Part shown: positions 16,983-26,972 of the stretch, piece after piece
How the letters are laid out: every line of letters begins with the position of its first letter
How positions within the stretch are numbered: the stretch's first letter is position 1
Assembly (NCBI GenBank): GCA_003559215.1
Contig: PWMF01000017.1
Coordinates: 1 to 49,244 of the forward strand
Origin: Natrialbaceae archaeon
Lineage (GTDB): Archaea > Halobacteriota > Halobacteria > Halobacteriales > Natrialbaceae
Direction of reading: 5' to 3'
DNA length: 49,244 nucleotides
Translations under genes and position numbers: made by a program
Notes under the pieces: generated by a model
Told to the model about the DNA's origin: nothing
Database searches by the model: none
The model's input: the letters and a program-made list of their open reading frames with translations, nothing else

Positions 16983-17087
16983 TTGCAGTGGCGCTGCTTC
17001 CCAATCCAAGTCCCTTCGTTGCGCTTTTTCGCTCACGGATGACGAGCATACGCTACGCGGTGCTCCCAGCGTTGCTCGCGAAAGAAG

Positions 17088-17160
17088 CGCCCGGAGCGGG
17101 ATTTGAACCCGCGTCACAACCGTGACAGGGTTGTATGATGGGCCACTACACCATCCGGGC
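17088..17160 (-). tRNA. tRNA-Asp (GTC), copy 1
   Basis: The gene has 73 bases. Acceptor arms GCCCGGA and TCCGGGC pair, the T-arm is GCGGG-TTCAAAT-CCCGC, and the anticodon loop CTGTCAC carries GTC for aspartate. The anticodon stem is CAACC/GGTTG. No encoded CCA is present. It is the downstream copy of a tandem pair with 18 bases between them. Confidence 0.96.
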
Positions 17161-17178
17161 AGACAAGTCGCAAGAAAG

Positions 17179-17251
17179 CGCCCGGAGCGGGATTTGAACC
17201 CGCGTCACGACCGTGACAGGGTCGTATGATGGGCCACTACACCATCCGGGC
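17179..17251 (-). tRNA. tRNA-Asp (GTC), copy 2
   Basis: This 73-base tRNA matches copy 1 except in the anticodon stem, which is CGACC/GGTCG here. The difference is a paired A-U to G-C change, so both copies keep perfect stems. It is transcribed first, from a TATA-like CTTAATAC near 17298-17305, and copy 1 follows. The acceptor GCCCGGA/TCCGGGC and discriminator G are intact. Confidence 0.96.
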
Positions 17252-17559
17252 TTGCTTGCGGCGCCTTGCGACGCATTTCTCAGTTTCCCGGTGAGAGTAT
17301 TAAGGCTTTCCAATCGTGAAACGTGTGGTAGGACGAACCGGGACACGACGATTCGCGATGATGGGGGTCGCCTCTCCCCCCACAAGGAATATAACCGGGA
17401 ACGGGCTACGTACGAACGTGACAGATAGTTCCGGTCAAGTTTGCCAGGCCGGATAGCCGTGCTTTTGGGCCGAGTTAGTAACCGTTAAATGCGTCCCGCG
17501 GTTATGTGCCTGTAGTATCTCGTGACAGCAGCTTCTCTCCCGATAGCCCGCACCAACAC
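17252..17559. promoter_or_regulatory. Divergent promoter region: tRNA-Asp pair and RNA polymerase operon
   Basis: A region of 308 bases without a gene. The reverse of 17297-17306 (CCTTAATACT) is the likely TATA element of the tRNA-Asp pair, giving a leader of about 25 nt before the tRNA. On the plus strand TTAAAT at 17485-17490 is the likely TATA box for rpoH, predicting a leader of about 45-50 nt. I see no strong palindrome. Confidence 0.55.
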
Positions 17560-17787
17560 ATGGTAGACGTAAGCCAACACGAACTCGTTCCGGAACACAC
17601 CGTTCTCGAGGAGGACGTCCTCGAGGAGGTCCTTTCGGAGTACGACATCGACCGCACAGACCTGCCGAAAATCAAGCGCAACGACTCCGCTCTCCCGGAC
17701 GAGGCGGAAGTCGGCGACGTCATCAAGATCGTTCGGAACTCACGCACAACCGACCAAGCCGTCGTATACCGACTTGTGGTGAAATAA
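17560..17787 (+). CDS. rpoH: DNA-directed RNA polymerase subunit H (Rpb5-like)
   Basis: The subunit has 75 residues and corresponds to the C-terminal domain of eukaryotic Rpb5, as in all archaea. It contains [22 protein letters not shown] and the conserved [29 protein letters not shown] core. It forms part of the lower jaw that grips downstream DNA. The ATG at MVDVSQH was chosen over the upstream in-frame ATG because family members begin there. The stop codon directly abuts the rpoB'' start, so the operon is tightly coupled. Confidence 0.97.
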   Translation: MVDVSQHELVPEHTVLEEDVLEEVLSEYDIDRTDLPKIKRNDSALPDEAEVGDVIKIVRNSRTTDQAVVYRLVVK

Positions 17788-19362
17788 ATGGCAATGGAAC
17801 TCGACCGATCGAAACGACGAGACATCTCGCGCGAATACTTCTCGAAGGAACGGCTCGCCGAACACCACTACCGATCGTTCAACGCCTTCCTCAACCGGGG
17901 GATGCAGGAGGTCGTCGACGAGAAGGAGACGATCGACACGGACATCGGCGACAAGGAGGGCGAGGAGCCGGTCCACGTCGAACTCGGCGACGTCCGCGTC
18001 GTCACGCCCCGCGTTCGGGAGGCCGACGGTTCCGAGGAGCTGCTGTATCCCCAGGAGGCCCGACTCCGGAACATCACCTACTCCGCGCCCGTCTTCATGG
18101 AGATGTCGATCGTCAAGGGCGAGGAGGGCGACCAGCGGGTCGTCGACTCGACGGAGACCAAGATCGGCCGGATGCCGATCATGGTCGGCTCCGATAAGTG
18201 TAACATCGCCGGCTTCAGCGACGAGGAGCTGATCGAGATCGGCGAAGACCCTGCCGACCCCGGCGGCTACTTCATCGTCAACGGCTCCGAGCGCGTACTG
18301 ATGACCAGCGAGGACCTCGCGCCGAACAAAATCCTCGCGGAGTACGACACCAAGTACGGTGACGAGATCCAGGTCGCCAAGACCTTCTCGCAGCGCCGTG
18401 GCTACCGCGCGCTCGTGCTCTGTGAGCGGACCCGGAACGGCCTGCTCGAGGTCTCGTTCCCCTCGGTTTCGGGCTCGATCAACTTCGTCACGCTCGTTCG
18501 AGCACTGGGGCTCGAGAGCGACGAGGAGATCGTTCACAAGGTCTCGAACGACCCCGAGGTCGTCAAGTACATGCTCGAGAACCTCGAGGAAGCGGAGGTC
18601 CAGACCGAGGAGGAGGCGATCGAAGAGCTCGGAAAGCGCGTCGCCTCCGGCCAGGGGAAGAACTACCAGCTCAAGCGGGCCAACTACGTCATCGACCGCT
18701 ACCTCCTGCCGCACCTCCACGAGGAGGGCGTCGACGAGGAAGACGTCCGGATCAACAAGGCCCACTATCTCTGTCGGATGGCCGAGGCCTGCTTCGAGCT
18801 CGCGCTCGGCCGCCGCGAGGCCGACGACAAGGACCACTACGCGAACAAGCGACTGAAGGTCAGTGGCGACCTGATGCGGGACCTGTTCCGGACCGCGCTG
18901 AACAAGCTGGCCCGGGACGTGAAGTACCAGCTCGAGCGCGCCAACATGCGTAACCGAAACCTCTCGGTGAACACCGTCGTTCGATCCGACGTGCTAACCG
19001 AACGCCTCGAGCACCCGATCGCGACGGGGAACTGGGTTGGCGGTCGCTCGGGCGTGAGCCAGCTGGTCGACCGCACCGACTTCATGGGTGTGCTCAGTCA
19101 CCTGCGACGGCTGCGCAGTCCGCTTAGCCGCTCGCAGCCCCACTTCGAGGCGCGGGACCTGCACGCGACCCAGTGGGGTCGCATCTGTCCCTCCGAGACG
19201 CCCGAGGGACCGAACTGTGGGCTGGTGAAGAACTTCGCGCAGGCGATGGAGCTCTCCCAGAACATCGAGGACGAACAGGAACTCAAACGCGAACTCGCCT
19301 CGATGGGCGTCGAGGGGATCCCCGGTCTCGAGGGTATCGAGCGATCGACCGCAGACGACTGA
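17788..19362 (+). CDS. rpoB2: RNA polymerase subunit B''
   Basis: The 524-residue subunit is the N-terminal half of the beta/Rpb2 subunit, which is split in haloarchaea and methanogens. Visible marks are SREYFSKERLAEHHYRSFN at the N-terminus, GRMPIMVGSDKCN, YFIVNGSERVL, and the fork-region MGVLSHLRRLRSPLSRSQPHFEARDLHATQWGRICPSETPEGPNCGLV. It builds the protrusion, lobe and fork. The last residues end in an acidic linker before the stop. The next gene supplies the remainder, 6 nt downstream. Confidence 0.98.
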   Translation: MAMELDRSKRRDISREYFSKERLAEHHYRSFNAFLNRGMQEVVDEKETIDTDIGDKEGEEPVHVELGDVRVVTPRVREADGSEELLYPQEARLRNITYSAPVFMEMSIVKGEEGDQRVVDSTETKIGRMPIMVGSDKCNIAGFSDEELIEIGEDPADPGGYFIVNGSERVLMTSEDLAPNKILAEYDTKYGDEIQVAKTFSQRRGYRALVLCERTRNGLLEVSFPSVSGSINFVTLVRALGLESDEEIVHKVSNDPEVVKYMLENLEEAEVQTEEEAIEELGKRVASGQGKNYQLKRANYVIDRYLLPHLHEEGVDEEDVRINKAHYLCRMAEACFELALGRREADDKDHYANKRLKVSGDLMRDLFRTALNKLARDVKYQLERANMRNRNLSVNTVVRSDVLTERLEHPIATGNWVGGRSGVSQLVDRTDFMGVLSHLRRLRSPLSRSQPHFEARDLHATQWGRICPSETPEGPNCGLVKNFAQAMELSQNIEDEQELKRELASMGVEGIPGLEGIERSTADD

Positions 19363-19368
19363 TCAACA

Positions 19369-21198
19369 ATGAGCAGCCAACAACGAGAAGCGAAAGTCTA
19401 CGTCAACGGGTCGCTGGTGGGGACTCATCCCGATCCGCACGAACTGGCCGAACAGATCCGTGAAGCGCGACGCATCGGCGACGTCAGCGAGATGGTCAAC
19501 GTCTCCGTCAAGGATCGCACCCGCGAAGTGATCGTCAACGCCGACGCGGGTCGTGCGCGCCGACCGCTACTGGTGGTCGAGGACGGCGAACCCCGCATCT
19601 CCGAGCAGGAACTCGAGGCGCTGCAGGACGGTGATCTCGAGTTCGAGGATCTCGTCGAGCACGGCTACATCGAGTTCATCGACGCCGAGGAGGAGGAGGA
19701 CATCTACGTCGCCGTCGACGAGGACGACCTGAACGCGGACCACACCCATCTCGAGATCGACCCGCAGCTGATCTTCGGGATCGGCGCGGGGATGATCCCC
19801 TACCCCGAGCACAACGCCTCGCCGCGCATTACGATGGGTGCGGGGATGATCAAGCAGTCGCTCGGCCTGCCGAGCGCGAACTACCGGATCCGGCCGGACA
19901 CGCGCCAGCACCTGCTGCACTACCCGCAGCTCTCGATGGTCAAGACCCAGACGACCGAGCAGATCGGCTTCGACGAGCGACCAGCCGCCCAGAACTTCGT
20001 CGTCGCCGTGATGAGCTACGAGGGGTTCAACATCGAGGACGCGCTGGTCATGAACAAGGCCAGCGTCGAGCGCGCGCTCGCTCGTTCGCACTTCTTCCGA
20101 ACGTACGAGGGCGAGGAGCGACGCTACCCGGGTGGTCAGGAGGACCGCTTCGAGATTCCGAGCCAGGATGTCCGCGGCGCTCGCGGCGAGGAAGCGTATA
20201 CGCACCTCGACGAAGACGGGCTGGTCAACCCCGAGACGACGGTCGACGAGAACTCCGTCCTCCTGGGGAAGACGAGCCCACCGCGGTTCCTCGAGGAGCC
20301 CGACGACATGGGCGGTCTCTCGCCCCAGAAGCGCCGCGAAACGTCGGTAACGATGCGTTCCGGAGAGAGCGGCGTCGTCGACACGGTCACGCTGATGGAG
20401 GGCGAGGACGGCTCGAAGCTCTCGAAGGTCTCCGTACGCGACGAGCGGATCCCCGAGCTCGGGGACAAGTTCGCGAGCCGCCACGGCCAGAAGGGGGTCG
20501 TCGGCCACCTCGCACCCCAGGAGGACATGCCGTTTACTGAGGAGGGCGTCGTGCCCGACCTCGTCCTGAACCCTCACGCCCTGCCGTCGCGGATGACGGT
20601 CGGTCACATCCTCGAGATGATCGGTGGGAAACTCGGCGCCATGGAGGGGCGTCGCGTCGACGGGACGCCGTTCCTCGGCGAGGACGAGGACGAACTCCGT
20701 GAGGGACTCGAGGAGAACGGGTTCGACTCCGCCGGCAAGGAGACGATGTACTCCGGAATCTCCGGCGAGAAGATCGAGGCCGAGATCTTCGTCGGAATCA
20801 TCTTCTACCAGAAGCTCTACCACATGGTCTCGAACAAGCTCCACGCCCGCTCGCGCGGACCCGTGCAGGTGCTGACCCGCCAGCCGACCGAGGGTCGCGC
20901 CCGGGAGGGTGGTCTCCGTATCGGGGAGATGGAGCGAGACGTTTTCATCGGCCACGGCGCCGCGATGACGTTGAAGGAGCGACTGCTCGACGAGTCCGAC
21001 CGCGAGTTCATCCACATCTGTGGACAGTGCGGAATGAGCGCGGTCGAAAACGTCGAACAGCGCCGCGTGTACTGTCCGAACTGCGACGAGGAGACGGACA
21101 TCCACGAGATCGAGATGAGCTACGCGTTCAAGCTCCTCTTAGACGAGATGAAGGCTCTGGGTATCGCGCCGCGACTGGAACTGGAGGACGCCGTCTAA
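19369..21198 (+). CDS. rpoB1: RNA polymerase subunit B'
   Basis: The 609-residue subunit is the C-terminal half of beta/Rpb2. It has [52 protein letters not shown] (the hybrid-binding and catalytic-core region), and [15 protein letters not shown]. It has a C-terminal zinc site with CGQCG starting at Cys551 and CPNC about 18 residues later, then [20 protein letters not shown], which contacts A'. It completes the wall and clamp base. It follows rpoB'' by 6 nt and precedes rpoA' by 6 nt. Confidence 0.98.
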   Translation: MSSQQREAKVYVNGSLVGTHPDPHELAEQIREARRIGDVSEMVNVSVKDRTREVIVNADAGRARRPLLVVEDGEPRISEQELEALQDGDLEFEDLVEHGYIEFIDAEEEEDIYVAVDEDDLNADHTHLEIDPQLIFGIGAGMIPYPEHNASPRITMGAGMIKQSLGLPSANYRIRPDTRQHLLHYPQLSMVKTQTTEQIGFDERPAAQNFVVAVMSYEGFNIEDALVMNKASVERALARSHFFRTYEGEERRYPGGQEDRFEIPSQDVRGARGEEAYTHLDEDGLVNPETTVDENSVLLGKTSPPRFLEEPDDMGGLSPQKRRETSVTMRSGESGVVDTVTLMEGEDGSKLSKVSVRDERIPELGDKFASRHGQKGVVGHLAPQEDMPFTEEGVVPDLVLNPHALPSRMTVGHILEMIGGKLGAMEGRRVDGTPFLGEDEDELREGLEENGFDSAGKETMYSGISGEKIEAEIFVGIIFYQKLYHMVSNKLHARSRGPVQVLTRQPTEGRAREGGLRIGEMERDVFIGHGAAMTLKERLLDESDREFIHICGQCGMSAVENVEQRRVYCPNCDEETDIHEIEMSYAFKLLLDEMKALGIAPRLELEDAV

Positions 21199-21204
21199 CC
21201 CACC

Positions 21205-24132
21205 ATGCAAAACAGCACACCAAAAGATATCGGATCGATCAACTTCGGGCTCATGGAGCCCGAGGAGTACCGCGAGATGAGCGCGACGAAGATCATCACG
21301 GCCGACACCTACGACGACGACGGCTTCCCCATCGACATGGGGCTGATGGATCCCCGACTCGGCGTCATCGACCCCGGGCTCGAGTGCAAGACCTGCGGGA
21401 AGCACTCGGGATCGTGTAACGGTCACTTCGGTCACATCGAACTGGCCGCCCCCGTCATCCACGTCGGCTTCACGAAGCTCATTCGTCGGCTCCTGCGAGG
21501 GACCTGCCGCGAGTGTTCACGACTTCTGCTGACCGAGGACGAGCGAGGGGAGTTCTACGATCAGATCGACGAGTCACGAAAGCTCGGCCGCGATCTGAAC
21601 GATGTCACGAAGGCGGCCATCCGGCAGGCTCGCAAAAAGGATCGTTGCCCGCACTGCGGAGAGGTTCAGTACGACATCGACCACGAGAAGCCCACGACCT
21701 ACTACGAGGTCCAGCAGGTCCTGACCAGCGAGTACTCCCAGCGCATCGCCGGCGCGATGCAGGGCGACGAGGAGGCGGGCGTCGAGCGGACGACGCCCGA
21801 CGAACTCGCCGAGAAGACCGAAATCGACATCGGCCGGATCAACGAGATCCTGTCCGGTTCGTTCCGTCCGCGCGAGAGTCAGCGCAAGGCCATTGAGAAG
21901 GCCCTGGACATCGACCTCACCGAGGAGGACACGAACAAGCTGATGCCCAGCGACATCCGGGACTGGTTCGAGGCCATCCCGGACGAGGACATGGAAGTAC
22001 TCGGCATCAACCCGGAGCGCTCCCGTCCCGAGTGGATGATCCTGACTGTCCTCCCCGTACCGCCCGTAACCGCGCGGCCGTCGATCACCCTCGACAACGG
22101 CCAGCGTAGCGAGGACGACCTCACCCACAAGCTGGTCGACATCATCCGGATCAACCAGCGGTTCATGGAGAACCGCGAGGCCGGTGCGCCCCAGCTGATC
22201 ATCGAGGACCTCTGGGAGCTGCTCCAGTACCACGTCACCACGTTCATGGACAACGAGATCTCGGGGACGCCGCCGGCCCGTCACCGTTCCGGCCGTCCGC
22301 TCAAGACCCTCTCCCAGCGGCTGAAGGGCAAGGAGGGTCGGTTCCGGGGCTCGCTGTCCGGGAAGCGCGTGAATTTCTCGGCCCGAACCGTTATCTCGCC
22401 GGACCCGACGCTTTCCCTGAACGAGGTCGGCGTCCCCGACCGCGTGGCAAGCGAGATGACCCAGACGATGAACGTCACCGAGCGCAACGTCGAGGAGGCC
22501 CGCCGGTACGTCTCGAACGGCCCCGAGGCCCACCCCGGTGCGAACTACGTTCGGCGTCCAGACGGCCGACGACTGAAGGTGACCGAGAAGAACTGTGAAC
22601 AGCTCGCAGAGAAGGTCGACGCCGGCTGGGAAGTGAACCGCCACCTCGTCGACGGCGACATCATCATCTTCAACCGACAGCCGTCGCTGCACCGGATGTC
22701 TATCATGGCCCACGAGGTCGTGGTCATGCCGTACAAGACGTTCCGGCTCAACACCGTCGTCTGTCCGCCGTACAACGCCGACTTCGACGGCGACGAGATG
22801 AACATGCACGCACTGCAAAACGAGGAAGCCCGCGCGGAGGCGCGCGTCCTCATGCGGGTCCAGGAGCAGATCCTCTCCCCGCGCTTCGGCGAGAACATCA
22901 TCGGGGCGATTCAGGACCACATCAGCGGGATGTACCTCCTGACTCACGACAACCCCCGGTTCAACGAGACCCAGGCGCTGGACCTACTGCGTGCGACCCG
23001 GATTGACGAACTGCCCGAACCCAGCGGCATCGACGACGAGGGCGAGCCGTTCTGGACCGGGTACGACGTCTTCTCGGAGCTGTTGCCCGACGATCTGAGC
23101 CTCGAGTTCACCGGCACCATCGGCGACGACGTCGTCGTCGAGGACGGCCAGCTGCTCGAGGGAACGATCGCCGAGGACGAGGTCGGCGAGTTCGGCGGCG
23201 AGATCGTCGACACGATCACGAAGGTCTACGGAAACACCCGCGCTCGGATCTTCATCAACGAGGTCTCGACGCTCGCGATGCGGGCGATCATGCACTTCGG
23301 GTTCTCGATCGGGATCGACGACGAGACGATTCCGGAGGAAGCACAGGCCCGGATCGACGAGACCATCGAGGACGCCAACGACCGCGTCGAGGAGCTCATC
23401 GAGGCCTACGAGCGCGGCGAACTCGAGAGCCTGCCCGGCCGGACGATCGACGAGACCCTCGAGATGAAGATCATGCAGACGCTCTCGCGTGCGCGTGACA
23501 ACGCCGGAAACATCGCCGACGAACACTTCACCGACGAGAACCCGGCCGTCGTCATGGCCGAATCCGGTGCCCGGGGATCGATGCTTAACCTGACTCAGAT
23601 GGCTGGCTGCGTCGGCCAGCAGGCGGTTCGGGGCGAGCGGATCAACCGCGGCTACGAGGACCGCACCCTGAGCCACTACAAGCCCAACGACCTCTCCGCG
23701 GAGGCACACGGCTTCGTCGAGAACTCCTACACCAGCGGGCTGACTCCACGGGAGTTCTTCTTCCACGCGATGGGGGGCCGCGAGGGGCTGGTCGACACCG
23801 CCGTCCGTACCTCGAAGTCCGGCTACCTCCAGCGCCGGCTGATCAACGCCCTCTCCGAACTCGAGGCGCAGTACGACGGTACCGTCCGGGACACCTCGGA
23901 TACCATCGTCCAGTTCGAGTTCGGTGAGGACGGCACGTCGCCGGTCAAGGTCTCCTCCGGCGACGACAACGACATCGACGTCGAGCGGATCGCCGACCGG
24001 GTGGTGGACTCCGAGTTCGAATCCGACGCGGAGCGCCAGGAGTTCCTCGGCATCAAGACCGAGCCGACGAACCTCTCGGAGTACGCCGACGACCGACTCG
24101 TCGAAGGAACGGAGGTGACCTCCGATGACTGA
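21205..24132 (+). CDS. rpoA1: RNA polymerase subunit A'
   Basis: The 975-residue subunit forms the clamp and active centre. The catalytic Mg-binding motif [12 protein letters not shown] has its three aspartates at residues 526, 528 and 530. Zinc-binding clusters lie near the N-terminus: [17 protein letters not shown], then CRECSRLL and CPHCGE. The bridge-helix region reads [24 protein letters not shown]. It overlaps rpoA'' by 8 nt, which supports coupled synthesis of the two parts of Rpb1. An insertion of about residues 640-690 is acidic and halophile-like. Confidence 0.98.
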   Translation: MQNSTPKDIGSINFGLMEPEEYREMSATKIITADTYDDDGFPIDMGLMDPRLGVIDPGLECKTCGKHSGSCNGHFGHIELAAPVIHVGFTKLIRRLLRGTCRECSRLLLTEDERGEFYDQIDESRKLGRDLNDVTKAAIRQARKKDRCPHCGEVQYDIDHEKPTTYYEVQQVLTSEYSQRIAGAMQGDEEAGVERTTPDELAEKTEIDIGRINEILSGSFRPRESQRKAIEKALDIDLTEEDTNKLMPSDIRDWFEAIPDEDMEVLGINPERSRPEWMILTVLPVPPVTARPSITLDNGQRSEDDLTHKLVDIIRINQRFMENREAGAPQLIIEDLWELLQYHVTTFMDNEISGTPPARHRSGRPLKTLSQRLKGKEGRFRGSLSGKRVNFSARTVISPDPTLSLNEVGVPDRVASEMTQTMNVTERNVEEARRYVSNGPEAHPGANYVRRPDGRRLKVTEKNCEQLAEKVDAGWEVNRHLVDGDIIIFNRQPSLHRMSIMAHEVVVMPYKTFRLNTVVCPPYNADFDGDEMNMHALQNEEARAEARVLMRVQEQILSPRFGENIIGAIQDHISGMYLLTHDNPRFNETQALDLLRATRIDELPEPSGIDDEGEPFWTGYDVFSELLPDDLSLEFTGTIGDDVVVEDGQLLEGTIAEDEVGEFGGEIVDTITKVYGNTRARIFINEVSTLAMRAIMHFGFSIGIDDETIPEEAQARIDETIEDANDRVEELIEAYERGELESLPGRTIDETLEMKIMQTLSRARDNAGNIADEHFTDENPAVVMAESGARGSMLNLTQMAGCVGQQAVRGERINRGYEDRTLSHYKPNDLSAEAHGFVENSYTSGLTPREFFFHAMGGREGLVDTAVRTSKSGYLQRRLINALSELEAQYDGTVRDTSDTIVQFEFGEDGTSPVKVSSGDDNDIDVERIADRVVDSEFESDAERQEFLGIKTEPTNLSEYADDRLVEGTEVTSDD

Positions 24133-25324
24133 GGTCGACTACGCCGTCGACGACGACACCGTCGCCGTCGTCGAGGACACCGACCTTCCTCGTCGGCTCA
24201 AGGACAAGGTTTACGCGACCCTCGAGGGCCGCGCCGAGGCCACCGTCGAGGACGCCGACGAGCTCGCGAAAGCGGTCGAAGCGCGCTACCTCGATACGCG
24301 CGTCGACCCACTCGATCCCGTTGGCACCGTCAGCGCACAGTCGATCGGCGAACCCGGAACGCAGCTGACGATGAACACGTTCCACTACGCGGGCGTCGCG
24401 GAGATCGACGTCACGCAGGGACTTCCACGGCTGATCGAACTGGTCGACGCCCGGAAGACCCCGGATACGCCGATGATGACGATCCACCTCGAGGACGAGT
24501 ACGCCACCGAGCGCGAGAAGGCCCACGAGGTCGTCTGGAAGATCGAGGCCACGAAGATCCTCGCGCTGGGTGACGTCTCGACGAACGTCGCCGACATGCG
24601 GGTTCAGATATCGCTCAACGAGGACACCCTCCAGGAGCGGATGATCACCCCCGAGGAGGTCGCCGAGATCATCCAGGACAACCTCGGCGTGAAGGCGATC
24701 CAGCAGGGAACCCAGATCGAGTTCGGCCCCGAGGAGCCGTCCTACCGCGATCTCCTCCAGCTGGTCGAGGAGCTCCGCGAGATCACGTTCAAGGGGATCG
24801 AAGACATCTCACGGGTCGTCATCCGGCGGGAGGAACTCGACGACGGCAACGAGGAGTTCGTCCTCTACACAGAGGGCTCGGCCTTCGGCGACGCCCTCGA
24901 GATCGAGGGCGTCGACGCCTCCCGATCGACGTGTAACAACATCCACGAGATCCACCGCAACCTCGGGATCGAGGCCGCCCGCGAGGCGATCATCGAGGAG
25001 ACGAACAACACGCTTGCCGAGCAGGGCCTCGACGACGTGAACGTTCGTCACCTGATGCTGGTCGCGGACATGATGACGAACCGTGGCGAGATCGAGTCGA
25101 TCGGTCGTCACGGGATCTCGGGTTCGAAGGACTCCGTCCTCGCCCGTGCGGCGTTCGAGGTGACGGTCAACCACCTGCTCAACGCTGCGATCCACGGCGA
25201 AGTCGACGACCTCGACGGAGTTACGGAGAACGTCATTGTCGGCAAGCCGATCAAGCTCGGTACCGGTGACGTCGATCTCCGGATGGGGTCGACGAGCTCC
25301 GGCGGCGGTGGCCAGGCGGACTGA
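24125..25324 (+). CDS. rpoA2: RNA polymerase subunit A''
   Basis: The 399-residue subunit is the C-terminal third of Rpb1. The trigger-loop segment [18 protein letters not shown] is near residue 75, followed by the jaw region and [25 protein letters not shown] close to the end. It has a tail of Ser, Gly and Asp. Archaeal trigger-loop residues are intact. The A' and A'' reading frames overlap; the nusA start follows 3 nt after this stop. Confidence 0.98.
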   Translation: MTEVDYAVDDDTVAVVEDTDLPRRLKDKVYATLEGRAEATVEDADELAKAVEARYLDTRVDPLDPVGTVSAQSIGEPGTQLTMNTFHYAGVAEIDVTQGLPRLIELVDARKTPDTPMMTIHLEDEYATEREKAHEVVWKIEATKILALGDVSTNVADMRVQISLNEDTLQERMITPEEVAEIIQDNLGVKAIQQGTQIEFGPEEPSYRDLLQLVEELREITFKGIEDISRVVIRREELDDGNEEFVLYTEGSAFGDALEIEGVDASRSTCNNIHEIHRNLGIEAAREAIIEETNNTLAEQGLDDVNVRHLMLVADMMTNRGEIESIGRHGISGSKDSVLARAAFEVTVNHLLNAAIHGEVDDLDGVTENVIVGKPIKLGTGDVDLRMGSTSSGGGGQAD

Positions 25325-25327
25325 TCG

Positions 25328-25759
25328 ATGGCGGTAACTCTCGACGACGACGCCCGACAGTATCTCGCTCGCTTCGAGGACGTCACGGACGTGTCCGGAC
25401 AGGACTGTCTCGTCGACGAAGGCGACGGCGAGAAGCGGTTGATCGTCGTCGTTGAAAGCGGTCGGATGGGCGATGCGATCGGCCCCGGCGGCCGGACCGT
25501 CCGTCGCTTCGAGGAGGAGATCGGTAGTTCGGTCCGACTCGTCGAAGACGCCGACGACTCCGAGACGTTCGTCGCGAATACGCTCGCTCCGGCGGCGGTC
25601 TACAACGTCACGATCAGCGAGAACGATGACACCGTCGCCTACGTCGAAGTCGCCAACGAGGACCGAGGCGTTGCGATCGGTACCGACGGCCGCACGATCG
25701 ACGTCGCTCGACGACTCGCCGACAGACACTTCGACATCGACGACGTCCAGCTGCTCTAG
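25328..25759 (+). CDS. nusA: NusA-like transcription factor with two KH domains
   Basis: The 143-residue protein is the archaeal NusA, lacking the N-terminal RNA-polymerase domain and S1 domain of bacterial NusA. Two KH domains show the GxxG loops: GRMGDAIGPGGRTVRRFEEEIG (KH1) and NEDRGVAIGTDGRTIDVARRLA (KH2). It binds RNA and may help termination or antitermination. It lies in the polymerase operon immediately after rpoA''. The haloarchaeal operon lacks the L30e gene that sits here in other archaea. Confidence 0.96.
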   Translation: MAVTLDDDARQYLARFEDVTDVSGQDCLVDEGDGEKRLIVVVESGRMGDAIGPGGRTVRRFEEEIGSSVRLVEDADDSETFVANTLAPAAVYNVTISENDDTVAYVEVANEDRGVAIGTDGRTIDVARRLADRHFDIDDVQLL

Positions 25760-25865
25760 TTCCGACCCTGCGAGAGGTTTTCTCGAGCGCTGAAACGCCC
25801 TCAGATTCCTTCGTTACCCCTGATCGAGCGTTCTCGCGGCGTAATCCCGTCTCCAAACAGGGACG

Positions 25866-25871
25866 CTTAAG
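25866..25871 (+). promoter_or_regulatory. TATA box before rps12
   Basis: CTTAAG lies 25-30 nt before the rps12 ATG, the correct distance for a leaderless start. It suggests an internal promoter allowing rps12-rps7 to be transcribed apart from the polymerase genes. Confidence 0.55.
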
Positions 25872-25895
25872 TGTCTCCGACCGATAGCGACGAGC

Positions 25896-26324
25896 ATGGC
25901 AAACGGCAAGTACGCCGCGCGCAAGCTCAAGAAGGACCGCCAGAACCAGCGGTGGTCCGACTCGGACTACGCGCGCCGCGCCCGTGGACTTCGCGAGAAG
26001 TCCGACCCCCTCGAGGGGGCCCCACAGGCTCGAGGTATCGTACTCGAAAAGGTCGGCATCGAAGCGAAACAGCCCAACTCGGCGATCCGAAAGTGCGTTC
26101 GTGTCCAGCTGATCAAGAACGGCAAGCAGGTCACCGCGTTCTGTCCCGGTGACGGTGCGATCTCGTTCATCGACGAGCACGACGAAGTGACCATCGCCGG
26201 TATCGGCGGGGCGAAGGGTCGTGCGATGGGTGACCTTTCGGGCGTCAACTACAAGGTCGAGAAGGTCAACGGCGTCTCGCTCATCGAACTGGTTCGCGGA
26301 AACGCTGAAAAGCCGGTGCGATAA
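25896..26324 (+). CDS. rps12: Ribosomal protein S12 (uS12)
   Basis: The 142-residue small-subunit protein sits near the decoding centre and contacts the A-site codon-anticodon. Conserved archaeal features are [41 protein letters not shown] (the PNSA loop of the decoding site), and [10 protein letters not shown], plus [14 protein letters not shown] at the end. The start fits a TATA box. The stop lies 2 nt before the rps7 start. Confidence 0.98.
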   Translation: MANGKYAARKLKKDRQNQRWSDSDYARRARGLREKSDPLEGAPQARGIVLEKVGIEAKQPNSAIRKCVRVQLIKNGKQVTAFCPGDGAISFIDEHDEVTIAGIGGAKGRAMGDLSGVNYKVEKVNGVSLIELVRGNAEKPVR

Positions 26325-26326
26325 CG

Positions 26327-26935
26327 ATGGCTGCAGAAGACCAACCCGACCCTGACGCACCCGCTGGCGACGCGGACGTCTCCGCGAAGCTGTTCGGAAC
26401 GTGGGAGATGGGCGAGATCGAGTACGCCGACCCATCGACCGAACGCTACATTCAGGTGACGCCGGTCGCTCACACCGCCGGCCGTCACGCCAGCAAGCAG
26501 TTCAAGAAGTCCCAGATCTCGATCGTCGAGCGGTTCATCAACCGGCTGATGCAGACCGAGGACAACACGGGCAAGAAACAGCAGTCGCTGAACTTCGTCC
26601 GCGACGCGTTCGAACTCATCCACGAGCGCACCGAGGAGAACCCGGTACAGGTGCTCGTGACGGCTGTCGAGAACGCCGCGCCACGCGAGGAGACGGTTCG
26701 ACTGAAGTACGGCGGGATTTCGGTGCCGAAGGCGGTCGACGTCGCACCGCAGCGTCGCGTCGACCAGGCGTTGATGATGCTCGCAGAGGGCGTCTACAAG
26801 GATTCGTTCAAGACCTCTACATCGGTTCCGGAAGCGATCGCAAACCAACTCGTCGGTGCGGCGAACTACGACGTGCAGACGTACGCGATCAGTCAGAAAG
26901 AGGAGAAGGAACGCGTGGCGGCTGCCGCGCGCTAA
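26327..26935 (+). CDS. rps7: Ribosomal protein S7 (uS7)
   Basis: The 202-residue protein initiates 30S head assembly. Features are the acidic N-terminal extension (residues 1-22), the uS7 core KLFGTWEMGEIEYADPSTERYI, RFINRLMQTEDNTGKKQQS, GGISVPKAVDVAPQRRVDQALMM and the C-terminal SQKEEKERVAAAAR. It follows rps12 by 2 nt. In typical archaeal order fusA comes next; here a large insertion separates it from rps7. Confidence 0.98.
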   Translation: MAAEDQPDPDAPAGDADVSAKLFGTWEMGEIEYADPSTERYIQVTPVAHTAGRHASKQFKKSQISIVERFINRLMQTEDNTGKKQQSLNFVRDAFELIHERTEENPVQVLVTAVENAAPREETVRLKYGGISVPKAVDVAPQRRVDQALMMLAEGVYKDSFKTSTSVPEAIANQLVGAANYDVQTYAISQKEEKERVAAAAR

Positions 26936-26939
26936 GGCG

Positions 26940-26951
26940 ATTTATTTTTCT
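26940..26951 (+). terminator. U-rich terminator after rps7
   Basis: The plus strand after rps7 reads TTTATTTTTCTT directly beyond the stop codon. Archaeal polymerase terminates at U-rich tracts, so this is a likely end of the rps12-rps7 transcript, convergent with the first CHAT gene. Confidence 0.45.
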
Positions 26952-26972
26952 TGAGTTTCAAAGGCCGAGTCA

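Noticed and set aside
19567..21105. 512-codon minus-strand frame over rpoB'
   Set aside because: Antisense shadow caused by high GC3 in a highly conserved polymerase gene; the sense frame is certain.
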